NCBI GenBank assembly: GCA_016715965.1
Contig: JADJXG010000001.1
Location: 3,043,501 to 3,107,500, forward strand
DNA from: Saprospiraceae bacterium
GTDB taxonomy: Bacteria; Bacteroidota; Bacteroidia; Chitinophagales; Saprospiraceae
Length of the DNA stretch: 64,000 bases
Direction of reading: 5' to 3'
In this document: piece by piece, positions 16,802 to 25,109 of the stretch
Layout: the number at the start of each line of letters is the position of its first letter
Position numbering within the stretch: the stretch's first letter is position 1
The notes under the pieces: model-generated
What the model was told of the DNA's origin: nothing
The model's input: only the letters and a program-made list of their open reading frames with translations
Database searches by the model: none
Made by a program: the position numbers and the translations under genes

Positions 16802-17578
16802 TTATCTCATTTTATGCAGTACCATTTCTGATAAATCGTACACCATCATTTGTTCTTGCTTTTCTTTGGCTTTGATCCCATCCTGAAGCATGGTCATGCA
16901 AAATGGACAATTGGAAACCACGATTGCAGATTGTGTTTCGATGGCGTCTTCTATCCGCTCTTCATTGATTCTCTTTTCTCCTTTTTCGTCTTCTTTAAAC
17001 ATCTGCGCGCCACCTGCACCGCAGCAAAGACCATTTTGGCGGGATCTTTTCATCTCTCTGATCTCCAATTTCAGATGATCGATCACCTGCCTTGGAGCTT
17101 CATACATTCCGTTGACTCTTCCCAAATAACAAGAGTCATGATATGTTACGGATTCAGTGGATCGATCTTCTTTAACTTTAATTTTGCCCAAGGACAATAA
17201 TTCTTCCAAATATTGACTGTGATGCATGACTTCATATTTGCCACCCAGTTCAGGGTATTCGTTCGCGATGGTGTTAAAACAATGAGGACAGGTACATACA
17301 ATTTTTTTAACCTGATACTGGTTTAGTGTTTCAATATTTTGGAGCGCGAGAATCTGAAACAGGAATTCATTGCCAGCTCTTCTGGCCGGATCTCCTGTGC
17401 ATTTTTCTTCATTGCCCAATATGGCAAATTTGATTTCTGCTTTGGTGAGAATTTCTGCAAATGCACGGGAAACTTTTTGAGCACGCGCGTCATAAGAACC
17501 GGCACATCCTACCCAAAATAAGACCTCAAAAGTTTCTCCTTGTGAAAAATATTCTGCGGCTGTTTTAATTGGAATCAT
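16802..17578 (-). CDS. (Fe-S)-binding protein with CCG domains (HdrB/LldE-like)
   Basis: Cytoplasmic cysteine-rich protein with two CCG-type domains, as in heterodisulfide reductase subunit B and lactate/glycolate oxidase iron-sulfur subunits. Motifs: the first Cys set CAGSYDARA/CTGDPARRAGNE and VCTCPHCFNTI; the second YHDSCYLGR with GLCCGAGGAQMF and SNCPFCMTML. 258 residues. It lies 16 bp downstream of a membrane Fe-S protein on the same strand, so the two probably form one electron-transfer complex. Electron donor and acceptor are unknown. Confidence 0.88.
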   Translation of the reverse strand: MIPIKTAAEYFSQGETFEVLFWVGCAGSYDARAQKVSRAFAEILTKAEIKFAILGNEEKCTGDPARRAGNEFLFQILALQNIETLNQYQVKKIVCTCPHCFNTIANEYPELGGKYEVMHHSQYLEELLSLGKIKVKEDRSTESVTYHDSCYLGRVNGMYEAPRQVIDHLKLEIREMKRSRQNGLCCGAGGAQMFKEDEKGEKRINEERIEDAIETQSAIVVSNCPFCMTMLQDGIKAKEKQEQMMVYDLSEMVLHKMR

Positions 17579-17594
17579 TTTACTTTAATTGGAT

Positions 17595-18887
17595 TTAAGA
17601 TTTGGTCCAGCTGTCTCTGGTTTCAGGAATTTGCCAAACCGACTGGGTGTTTTCAAGACTGTTGAACATACTCATCCATTCAGAAGGGCCACCAGAGTTC
17701 ATCAAAATATCGTATCTTCTCAAGGCCAGAATGGGCTCCAAAGGATTGATCAATACAGGACAGGCTTCTACGCAAGCATTGCAACTCGTACATGCATAAA
17801 TTTCTTCCCGACTAATGTAGTCAAAGAGATTTTTGCCATCGTTGCATTCCCCATTGGGTTTTGGCTGCTTCGAAATTTCTTCCATTCGATCCCGAATGTC
17901 CATCACTATTTTTCGAGGGCTAAGTTTTTTACCGGTCAGATTAGCTGGACAAACTGCGGTGCATCTTCCACATTCAGTACAGCTATAAGCTCCGATCAAT
18001 GTCCGCTTGGTAAGGTGGAAAATGTCAGCTGCCCCAAATATTTCCGTTTGATCTTGTATTTCTTTAGGAGATAGACCTACCATGGATCTTGCTTCATTTT
18101 CAATTACCGGAATATTAGACATTTTACCCCTGGAATCTTGGTTGCTAAGGTAAGCATTTGGGAATGCCAGAAAAATATGAAGATGCTTTGAGAATGGGAG
18201 ATAGAGAATAAAACCATAGATGACAAAAAGATGCAACCACCAACCCATTCGCTCTAACCATATCAGCCAATCTTGTGGAAATTGGCCAAGCAACGACGCC
18301 CCAATAAAAGAAGAGATGTATAGTTTTCCCGTGGAAGGGTAATGTTGGGGATCTAAGTTTTGCAAAATTTGATCTGAACTATTCATTACAAAAATTCCAG
18401 CAATGAGTAAAATTTCACCCATTAGAATCAGATTTGCATCCAGACTGGGCCATCCCTTCATTTCAGGTTTTTGGAACCTGATCAACTTTAAGATATTTCT
18501 TCGGTATAAGAATATGAAAGTGCTGATAAACGCCAGGAAAGAAAGTATTTCAATGCTATTAATCAAGAAATTATAAAATGAACCCAGCGCATGGGCAAAG
18601 ATTCGGTGCTCTCCTGTAAATCCATCCATGAGAATTTCAAGGAGTTCAATTTGGGTAAGCGCAAAAGCCAAATAGATAAAAAGATGAAAAATTCCGGACA
18701 CCGGCTTGTTAAACATTTTCTTTTGACCCAATGCAAATAAAATCATATTTTTAAGCCCTGTAATAGAATTATGTTTTTCGTTTTCAGTGATTCCTAGTGA
18801 AATATTTTTATAAATCTGGAGAAATCGTCCATAAGCTATGTAAAAGACCAAACCGCTTAAGATCGAGAAGAATAGGATTTGCAACAT
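17595..18887 (-). CDS. membrane (Fe-S)-binding oxidoreductase subunit
   Basis: The N-terminal half has about six hydrophobic segments (LQILFFSILSGLVFYIAYG, FHLFIYLAFALTQI, LSFLAFISTFIFLY, ILLIAGIFVM and others) like a nitrate-reductase-gamma/HdrE-type quinol-facing domain. The C-terminal cytoplasmic half holds two [4Fe-4S] motifs, CTECGRCTAVCPANLTG and CTSCNACVEACPVLINP, followed by a linker helix. 430 residues. Together with the downstream CCG protein it looks like a membrane-bound Fe-S oxidoreductase that exchanges electrons with the quinone pool (inference from architecture). Confidence 0.87.
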   Translation of the reverse strand: MLQILFFSILSGLVFYIAYGRFLQIYKNISLGITENEKHNSITGLKNMILFALGQKKMFNKPVSGIFHLFIYLAFALTQIELLEILMDGFTGEHRIFAHALGSFYNFLINSIEILSFLAFISTFIFLYRRNILKLIRFQKPEMKGWPSLDANLILMGEILLIAGIFVMNSSDQILQNLDPQHYPSTGKLYISSFIGASLLGQFPQDWLIWLERMGWWLHLFVIYGFILYLPFSKHLHIFLAFPNAYLSNQDSRGKMSNIPVIENEARSMVGLSPKEIQDQTEIFGAADIFHLTKRTLIGAYSCTECGRCTAVCPANLTGKKLSPRKIVMDIRDRMEEISKQPKPNGECNDGKNLFDYISREEIYACTSCNACVEACPVLINPLEPILALRRYDILMNSGGPSEWMSMFNSLENTQSVWQIPETRDSWTKS

Positions 18888-18935
18888 AACTAAAAGGGAT
18901 TAGTAAAAAATATCCAATTTTGTCTTTTTAGAAAC

Positions 18936-19445
18936 ATGAGCCAAAATACCATGATAATTTTAAATCAGGATCAAATTAATAAAAAAATCCAAAGAATGGC
19001 CATAGAGATCTATGAAAAACATTCTGAGCGGGATGTGGTCTATTTTTTAGGAATCAATCAAAAGGGGTACTTTTTGGCAAATCAAATCAGAAAGGAACTT
19101 GAAAAATTGAGTCCGCTGAAGACCAATTTGTACCGATTGTCCATTAGTCCTTCTGATCCGCTTTCCACCGAAGTATCTATGGAAATCCAAGCATCTGTGC
19201 TTAAAAAACAAGCCGTAATCATCGTAGATGACGTGATGAATTCAGGCCGAACGCTTTTTTATAGTTTTAAGGGTTTAGCCAATGCATTGCCAGCCTCTGT
19301 GGAAGTATGTGTTTTGGTACTTCGAATGCACAAATCATTCCCGGTACATGTGGATTATTATGGAATGCGACTTGCTACTACGATTAAACAAGACATCGAA
19401 GTTGTTTTCCAAAAGGAAATTGCGACAGAAGCGAAAATGTATTGA
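18936..19445 (+). CDS. phosphoribosyltransferase family protein
   Basis: 169-residue type I PRTase fold. The PRPP-binding loop is AVIIVDDVMNSGRTLFYS. The N-terminus MIILNQDQINKKIQRMA resembles PyrR-like proteins, but the rest is divergent, and the C-terminus has DYYGMRLATTIKQDIEVVF. A second, more canonical PyrR is encoded at 47711-48274, so this is probably a paralogue with another base or a regulatory role. Divergent from the membrane Fe-S gene. The base it uses cannot be told from sequence. Confidence 0.82.
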   Translation: MSQNTMIILNQDQINKKIQRMAIEIYEKHSERDVVYFLGINQKGYFLANQIRKELEKLSPLKTNLYRLSISPSDPLSTEVSMEIQASVLKKQAVIIVDDVMNSGRTLFYSFKGLANALPASVEVCVLVLRMHKSFPVHVDYYGMRLATTIKQDIEVVFQKEIATEAKMY

Positions 19446-19800
19446 GTTGGAACTTATTCCCAATCTACTACTTTTTTTACAATCATTTTCTTATAAACTG
19501 AAGCTTTTATTTTTTATTAATAGGAGGTTGAAAGTATTTATTATTTAATTCAAAATTTCTTTTAATTTCAAGCTGAGCTTTTTATTACGGAGTGAAACAT
19601 CTTAATTTTTTAATGAACACTGTTGACAAAAGAGCCAAAAGTCGTTATGGCGATGTGATACAAAAGATTATGCCATGGCATGAAAAACACCTGTCATGTG
19701 GAGTAGGGACGGGTAGTATGGAGCATCAGATCATTCAGTAAGTAAATGTGCCGATAATTCAAAGAATTCAAATGATTTGACAATGATCCTTGTGATCACT
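19446..19800. other. 355-bp spacer between PRTase and yggS
   Basis: Holds poly-T/A-rich sequence and one candidate 42-codon ORF (19613-19741). No terminator hairpin, tRNA or repeat was recognised. Both flanking genes end here (convergent). Confidence 0.6.
19613..19741 (+). CDS. candidate 42-residue ORF, unknown
   Basis: ATG at 19613 to TAA at 19739-19741. The product is soluble and charged, with a segment YGDVIQKIMPWHEKH and an internal Cys. Its base composition is more gene-like than the flanking AT-rich spacer, which suggests a real small protein or a fragment of a lost gene. No family recognised. Confidence 0.25.
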   Translation: MNTVDKRAKSRYGDVIQKIMPWHEKHLSCGVGTGSMEHQIIQ

Positions 19801-20454
19801 TCACTCTCCCTCAAAAATAACTGACCCCACCCTAATCATCGTGGCACCCTCTTCAAGAGCTATTTGATAATCTGATGACATGCCCATAGAGACTTCGTTA
19901 AATTCAGATTGGTTTTGAAAAAAGTTCTTTTTTAGTTCGATGAAATGGGAGTACAAGTTTTTAAATTCTTGTCTTGTGTTTTGTGCGGCTAGACTTCCAA
20001 TGCCCATGACACCTCTGATACGAATGGCATCCAATTGTTCCCATGGATCTTGCTCCAAAGAGCGAATTAAATCATCCCAGAGAAATCCTGATTTTTCCTG
20101 ATCATTTGATATTTTAATTTGAATCAGTAGATCCGTGGTTTTATGCTGTTTTTTAGATTCTTTTTGGATGGTTTGGGCTAGTTTAAAGCTATCCAATGAA
20201 TGGATCAAGCTGCATACCTGTATAGCATCCTTTGCCTTGTTGCTTTGTAAATGGCCAATGAGATGCCATTCTATGTCTTTTGGTAAACTTTGCTGATTCT
20301 TAAGTAGCGATTGCACCTTGTTTTCCGCAAACAATCTCTGACCTTCATTGTAAATTTTTAAAATGGAGCCGGGGGCTTGGTTTTTAGACACCACCAATAG
20401 CTTCGCTCTGTAGGATTCGCATTGTTTTAATATTTGATGGTAATCTGCAATCAT
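19801..20454 (-). CDS. yggS: YggS family pyridoxal phosphate homeostasis protein
   Basis: PLP-binding TIM-barrel protein that buffers cellular PLP and affects amino acid homeostasis. The PLP-lysine region is LLVVSKNQAPGSI, followed by FAENKVQSLL and the conserved EWHLIGHLQSNKAKD. The C-terminus has VSMGMSSDYQIALEEGATMIRVG, where the Ser-Asp pair and the Arg-Val-Gly end bind the phosphate. 217 residues, full length. Its start overlaps the stop of pabC by 4 bp (ATGA), so it is the third gene of the pabB-pabC-yggS operon. PabC is PLP-dependent, which makes the pairing sensible. Confidence 0.93.
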   Translation of the reverse strand: MIADYHQILKQCESYRAKLLVVSKNQAPGSILKIYNEGQRLFAENKVQSLLKNQQSLPKDIEWHLIGHLQSNKAKDAIQVCSLIHSLDSFKLAQTIQKESKKQHKTTDLLIQIKISNDQEKSGFLWDDLIRSLEQDPWEQLDAIRIRGVMGIGSLAAQNTRQEFKNLYSHFIELKKNFFQNQSEFNEVSMGMSSDYQIALEEGATMIRVGSVIFEGE

Positions 20455-21053
20455 TGTTTTGTAATCAACTGAATGGGGTAAATATGGGTTTGCTCGAGTG
20501 GATTCATAGCATTGATCAGGGCAAATTTTTCAAATCGGGTTAAATCCTGTAGCCTGATCTCAATTTCTTGGATTTTTTTTTGTTGTAATAAAACGGCCCT
20601 CATGGTGCCCTCCAATAGACAATGACTTGGAGTGAACCATTTGCTACCATCATAAAAAACCAGATTTGCATTCGTTGCATCGGTCAAAAAATTGTTTTTA
20701 AGTATTATGATTTCTGTGTCAGATGGTAAGCCTTTCTTTAGATAATTAAAACTCTGACGATCTGAATATTTGTAGGTATAATTCAATGAATTGCAAGGTA
20801 CGAGGTAAATCTTATGCAATAACTTGGATTGATATTTTGTCTGTTCAAATTGATGACTATTCTCATTGTAAAGGAATTTAAGTTTATAATGCCCGGTGAG
20901 AGCAAAGGTCTTTGTATCCAGTTCTGCTGACAGGGTATGGGGATTGTGATCTGGATAAAAAAAATGAAAGGTCCGATTGATTCTGGCCTGGTGCATCTCC
21001 AGATTTTCCAATCTGCCATTTCTCAAACTGATGGATTCAAAAAATGGGTACAT
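20451..21053 (-). CDS. pabC: aminotransferase class IV, probable aminodeoxychorismate lyase
   Basis: Fold-type IV PLP enzyme. In this context the likely reaction is ADC to p-aminobenzoate plus pyruvate, for folate synthesis. At 200 residues it is shorter than E. coli PabC (~270). It shows FESISLRNGRLENLEMHQARINRT in part at the N-terminus, KLLHKIYLVP around the likely PLP lysine, ATNANLVFYDGSKWFTPS and a C-terminal LLEGTMRAVLLQ. It overlaps pabB by 17 bp upstream and yggS by 4 bp downstream. Context rather than sequence favours ADC lyase over a branched-chain aminotransferase. Confidence 0.85.
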   Translation of the reverse strand: MYPFFESISLRNGRLENLEMHQARINRTFHFFYPDHNPHTLSAELDTKTFALTGHYKLKFLYNENSHQFEQTKYQSKLLHKIYLVPCNSLNYTYKYSDRQSFNYLKKGLPSDTEIIILKNNFLTDATNANLVFYDGSKWFTPSHCLLEGTMRAVLLQQKKIQEIEIRLQDLTRFEKFALINAMNPLEQTHIYPIQLITKQ

Positions 21054-22089
21054 ATACCTTGTTTAACATTTCCTGGTATTCTTTTTCTGGATCGGCATCA
21101 TGCGTTATTCCTCCGCCTGACTTAAAGACCAGTTTTCCGTTGTTTTGTTCTATGAATCGAATCATAACAGCACTTTCCAATTTAGTTTTCGTACCTATTC
21201 CAAAAATGCCGGTGTAAAATCCTCGGTCGTGTCTTTCGATCTGCTGGATAATTTCAATGGTTTTTTTCTTCGGGGCTCCCGTTACCGAACCTGCAGGCAA
21301 CAATTGATCCAACAGCGAACCAAAATTTTGAATATATTCATCGCGCAATTCTCCCTCAATTTGACTACTCATCTGGATCAATTCCCCTTGATTTGTTTTG
21401 ATGGTCTCTAAATATTTGAATTTGGATACAATGACATTTTTGGCCACAATATGAAGGTCATTTCGGAGTAAGTCTATAATCGTATAGTGTTCTGCATCTT
21501 CTTTGGGATCTTCCAGCAAAATTGTCGCAGCATCTGGTCTGTCAGCCAAGATAGTACCTTTCATGGGAAAAGTGCTTATTTTACCATCTTCAATTCTTAC
21601 GAAACACTCTGGCGAAAATACCACAAAATGATCCCTGATCCACAATTTATATTTTGCATTTGCCATTTCATAGATTTCCAATAATGAAAATTCTGTTTGA
21701 ATGTCTGTGCTGCAAGTCAAATTGGTCAAATAGGTATTTCCACTTTGAATTTCCAATTGAAGTGAATGGAACATCTCTTTAAAACAATCATAATGAATGG
21801 GTGCTGGATTTAATTGTATTTTATGGGATGCCGGACTTGAAAATTGCCTGTTTTGATTTATATTGAACCGGACAAGTTTTTCATCCAGCAAATCGATTGG
21901 TTCACAAAATCCTTTGGTTTTTGCAAAATTGACCACAAAAAGAAATGGTCTGTCTTCTTTCTGGTATTGCGCAATGGCTTGGATGGTTTGTCGGTAGGAT
22001 TGGAAGGGAGGCATTCGGCAAAAATAGCTAATTTTACCCTTGTAAAATGCGTTCCATTGATTGAGAAAGAAGTGATTGTTATTGACCAT
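21037..22089 (-). CDS. pabB: aminodeoxychorismate synthase component I
   Basis: Chorismate-binding enzyme that makes 4-amino-4-deoxychorismate with PabA. The decisive motif is PMKGT, with Lys177, the lysine of ADC synthase; anthranilate synthase has Ala there. Other core motifs: SGNTYLTNLTC, DLLRNDLHIVAKN, LLPAGSVTGAPKKKTIEII and FYTGIFGIG ending in the SGGGITHDADPEKEY segment. The ATG at 22089 has a good Shine-Dalgarno (AAAGGAG) 5 nt upstream, so the longer reading frame that continues back to 22311, antisense to pabA, is not used. 350 residues. Its 5' end overlaps that of divergent pabA. Confidence 0.93.
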   Translation of the reverse strand: MVNNNHFFLNQWNAFYKGKISYFCRMPPFQSYRQTIQAIAQYQKEDRPFLFVVNFAKTKGFCEPIDLLDEKLVRFNINQNRQFSSPASHKIQLNPAPIHYDCFKEMFHSLQLEIQSGNTYLTNLTCSTDIQTEFSLLEIYEMANAKYKLWIRDHFVVFSPECFVRIEDGKISTFPMKGTILADRPDAATILLEDPKEDAEHYTIIDLLRNDLHIVAKNVIVSKFKYLETIKTNQGELIQMSSQIEGELRDEYIQNFGSLLDQLLPAGSVTGAPKKKTIEIIQQIERHDRGFYTGIFGIGTKTKLESAVMIRFIEQNNGKLVFKSGGGITHDADPEKEYQEMLNKVYVPIF

Positions 22090-22635
22090 GAGGACTCCTT
22101 TACGTATAATTTGGTGGGCTTGATTGAAAACTCTGGTGCCAGTGCTTTGGTGTTGGCATATAAGCAGATTCCATACTTCGATTTTTCCGAATTCCAACAC
22201 ATTATACTTTCTCCTGGTCCAGGTACTCCGGAAAATTATCCATTGACAATCAAGTGGATAGGGGAGAATTTTCGTACAAAAAAAATTCTGGGAATTTGTC
22301 TGGGCCATCAAATATTGGGCTGTTACTTTGGTTTAGATTTAATACATCAGGATAAGGTGGTGCACGGTAAGCGCAAACACTGCTTTCGAACCAATGAAAA
22401 TTTCTGTACTTCCATTTCTTCCTTGCCTTCATCCTTTAAGGTGGGATTGTACCATAGCTGGTATGTATCAAGGCCATCAGAGGACAGTCCTCTGATTTTG
22501 AGTTGTGAGTTGGAAGATGGTCAAACCATGGGTTTGGTGCACAGATCCCATTCGATTGAAAGTTACCAGTTTCATCCAGAATCTTATATGACAGAACACG
22601 GACATGAATTGATGCAAAGCTGGCTGTTTCGATGA
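22072..22635 (+). CDS. pabA: glutamine amidotransferase, aminodeoxychorismate/anthranilate synthase component II
   Basis: Class I glutamine amidotransferase that supplies ammonia to PabB. The catalytic triad is visible: Cys76 in GICLGHQILG, with His168 and Glu170 in FHPES. Oxyanion-loop motif: LSPGPGTP. The N-terminus VIVIDHEDSFTYNLV matches the family start, so the GTG at 22072 (or TTG 22057) is the start; an upstream extension to 21844 is only antisense pabB. 187 residues, typical length. It could also serve TrpE, but the neighbours (pabB, pabC) favour folate. Its stop overlaps the next gene by 4 bp. Confidence 0.9.
   Translation: MIVIDHEDSFTYNLVGLIENSGASALVLAYKQIPYFDFSEFQHIILSPGPGTPENYPLTIKWIGENFRTKKILGICLGHQILGCYFGLDLIHQDKVVHGKRKHCFRTNENFCTSISSLPSSFKVGLYHSWYVSRPSEDSPLILSCELEDGQTMGLVHRSHSIESYQFHPESYMTEHGHELMQSWLFR
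22095..22101 (-). promoter_or_regulatory. Shine-Dalgarno AAAGGAG of pabB
   Basis: AAAGGAG on the minus strand, 5 nt before the ATG at 22089. Strong ribosome sites are uncommon in this phylum. This one fixes the pabB start and lies inside the pabA coding region. Confidence 0.6.
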
Positions 22636-25109
22636 AAATGCATGTCCAATTTCTTGTTTTCCTGTTCTTACAGCTACCCCTTGCCAATTCTCAGGTAAAG
22701 GGAATTGTTCGGGGACAAAATGGTGAAGCTCTTTCATTTGCAAGTATCTATTTAAAATCAGGATCAACAGGCACTACTTCTAATCTGGATGGAAATTTCG
22801 AACTATACCTGCCTGCTGGAAAGCATCAATTGGTTTTTCAGTACACAGGTTACCAAAAGGCGGTTAAAGAGTTGAATTATGATGGGACCGCAGTTTGGAT
22901 TGAAATGGATTTGGTGCCTTTGGTTTATGAACTAAAGGAAGTAGAATTTATAGCCAGCCGTGAGGATCCTGCTTATGCAATCATGCGCGCTGCCATCAAA
23001 AACCGAAAGAAGTATGAGTACCATAGCAGACCTTATCAATGCAAATCGTATTCAAAAGGAATGTTTAAAATTGTGGACGCACCCGATAAAATATTTGGCA
23101 CTTCCTTGGGAAATATGAACGGTCATCTGGATTCCAACAGACAGGGAATCCTTTATTTGTCAGAAGCGGTAACTCAGATTTATTTTCAACCTCCTGATAT
23201 TTTCCATGAAAAAATGCTGGCCTCGAAAGTAGCAGGTTCAGACAATGGTTTTTCCATAAATTGGGCATCTGCCATCAGTTTGAATCTATACAACAATTTT
23301 TCTAGTTTTGGAAAAGCAGTAATTTCTCCGGTAGCCGATTTTGCAATGAGTCATTATAAATACAGATTGGAAGGTAGTTTTAAAGATACTGACAGCAGTG
23401 ATTATTTCAAGATCAAAATCACACCCAGGTTTGAATATGACGCTACCTGGCAGGGATATATTTATATTACAGACAAAGAATTTAGTATTTATGGTTTCGA
23501 TGGTTTTGTTTTGGGAAAACAGATCAAACAGGAATTATTTGATACGATTTTCTTAAGACAGGAATTCATTCCATTACCTTCTGAGAAAGTAAGGAAAATT
23601 CAAACCCAGCATTATAAAGTCAGCGGCAAGTTTTTGGGCATTAAAGTTCTCGGAAGTTTTAGTCTGAGTTTTTCAGATTATGCATTTGGAGATTCAGATA
23701 TTAAAGTAAATAGGTCAGAAATTTTTGAGGTTTTGGATGGAGCCAATGTCCAAAAGCAAGAATTCTGGGATTCTGTCAGAACAATCCCACTTACCTCTGA
23801 GGAACTGGTGAATTACCACTTTAAGGACAGCATTAAGTTATACAAGTCCACCGATCAATACAAGGACAGCATAGACAGAATTAGGAATCGCATCAAGCCA
23901 ATTCATATCCTGACTGGGTATCGGTACGTCCTCAGTAAAAAACGGTTTAACATTAGCACCAATGGTTTATTGGATTGGATCAGTTTTAATCCAGTACAAG
24001 GTATGGTACTCGATCCCGAAATTGATTTTGTAAATTACCTGAAAAAATATTTTAACTATCAAAGGATTGGATTGACTTTAAAACCCAATTATGGATTTGG
24101 TGAGGATCGTTTTAGGGTTTCCGCACATGTTTATTACCAATATAACAATGTCCGAAAGTCGGTTTTCCAAATCTCAGGAGGCTCTCAGACTTCAGAATTC
24201 CACAATCGCGAAGGAGTCGAGGGATTGTACAATACTTTCTCCAGTTTATATTTAAAAGTAAATTATCTCAAGCTTTTTGATCAAAAATTTGTGCATCTGT
24301 ATTATGGAACCGATTTGAATTATACGCATCGAATCCAATTGAATGCTGGATTTTACCAACGACAGAATTTGGGCAATCATACTGACTATCATTGGTCTAA
24401 GCGGGATCAAGGGTATTTACCCAACCATGCAATAAATTTTCAAGATAGTGTGCTATGGTTGGATCACAAATCAGTTCTGAAAGCAGGGGTGGTATGGAGA
24501 ATTCAACCCGGAATGAAAGTGTGGAAGACTCCGGATGGTGTAGAAAAAATAGGAAGCGAATGGCCATTTTTCGAATTTAATTATCAAAATCTTTATTATC
24601 CCCATCAGAATTTATATGTTGGAATCTTTGGTCTGAATTCATCTTATACCACGAGTCCAAGTCGTTTTGGTGAGCTGACTTTTTACACATACGGAAAATG
24701 GCGGTTTGGAAAAAATCCGCCGGATGTTCCCGATCGCTTTTATTCCAATTCCATTCCCTTTGGATTTTACCAGATATCGGAAAACCCTAACTCCACTCTT
24801 GGTTTGAGACCTTATGACATCATTGCGTCACAATATTTATTGGAAGGAGGAATTGATTGGAATTTTAAAGGTTTGGCTTTGGATCGCATTCCATTTATTA
24901 ATAGACTTGGTCTGGAAGAACTTGTCAGACTTCATTCTGTTATCTATGATCAGGCTACTGTTTATACTGAGATTTCATTTGGATTGGGAAATATTGGTTA
25001 TAAGATATTTAGAATTTTCAGAGTGGATTTTGTAAAGACCTTTGGATCATCGAGCCAATCATTGAACTATTTTAAAGTAGGAATGTCAAAAACATTTTCG
25101 GCCGGATGA
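22632..25109 (+). CDS. DUF5686 family outer-membrane protein with carboxypeptidase-like regulatory domain
   Basis: An N-terminal signal peptide (MKMHVQFLVFLFLQLPLANS) is followed by a CarboxypepD_reg-like beta domain at ~22-110 (GIVRGQNGEALSFASIYLK, GTTSNLDGNFELYLPAG). The remainder is DUF5686, with EDPAYAIMRAAIKNRKKY near residue 115 and a strand-rich C-terminal half ending in aromatic residues, consistent with an outer-membrane beta-barrel. 825 residues. Function not established; the family is common and conserved in Bacteroidota. It is translationally coupled to pabA upstream (ATGA) and to the PorE-like gene downstream (ATGA). Confidence 0.88.
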   Translation: MKMHVQFLVFLFLQLPLANSQVKGIVRGQNGEALSFASIYLKSGSTGTTSNLDGNFELYLPAGKHQLVFQYTGYQKAVKELNYDGTAVWIEMDLVPLVYELKEVEFIASREDPAYAIMRAAIKNRKKYEYHSRPYQCKSYSKGMFKIVDAPDKIFGTSLGNMNGHLDSNRQGILYLSEAVTQIYFQPPDIFHEKMLASKVAGSDNGFSINWASAISLNLYNNFSSFGKAVISPVADFAMSHYKYRLEGSFKDTDSSDYFKIKITPRFEYDATWQGYIYITDKEFSIYGFDGFVLGKQIKQELFDTIFLRQEFIPLPSEKVRKIQTQHYKVSGKFLGIKVLGSFSLSFSDYAFGDSDIKVNRSEIFEVLDGANVQKQEFWDSVRTIPLTSEELVNYHFKDSIKLYKSTDQYKDSIDRIRNRIKPIHILTGYRYVLSKKRFNISTNGLLDWISFNPVQGMVLDPEIDFVNYLKKYFNYQRIGLTLKPNYGFGEDRFRVSAHVYYQYNNVRKSVFQISGGSQTSEFHNREGVEGLYNTFSSLYLKVNYLKLFDQKFVHLYYGTDLNYTHRIQLNAGFYQRQNLGNHTDYHWSKRDQGYLPNHAINFQDSVLWLDHKSVLKAGVVWRIQPGMKVWKTPDGVEKIGSEWPFFEFNYQNLYYPHQNLYVGIFGLNSSYTTSPSRFGELTFYTYGKWRFGKNPPDVPDRFYSNSIPFGFYQISENPNSTLGLRPYDIIASQYLLEGGIDWNFKGLALDRIPFINRLGLEELVRLHSVIYDQATVYTEISFGLGNIGYKIFRIFRVDFVKTFGSSSQSLNYFKVGMSKTFSAG

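Noticed and set aside
17589..18074. 161-codon ORF antisense to the membrane Fe-S gene
   Set aside because: It covers the well-supported Fe-S ligand region in the opposite strand and shows no family features.
19670..19690. ATGCCATGGCAT palindrome
   Set aside because: A 12-bp palindrome inside a small ORF without promoter context; probably chance.
21844..22071. 76-residue upstream extension of PabA
   Set aside because: It is the antisense of the pabB N-terminal coding region; the family N-terminus begins at the GTG 22072.
22090..22311. 74-residue upstream extension of PabB
   Set aside because: Antisense of pabA; the ATG at 22089 has a Shine-Dalgarno sequence and correct length.
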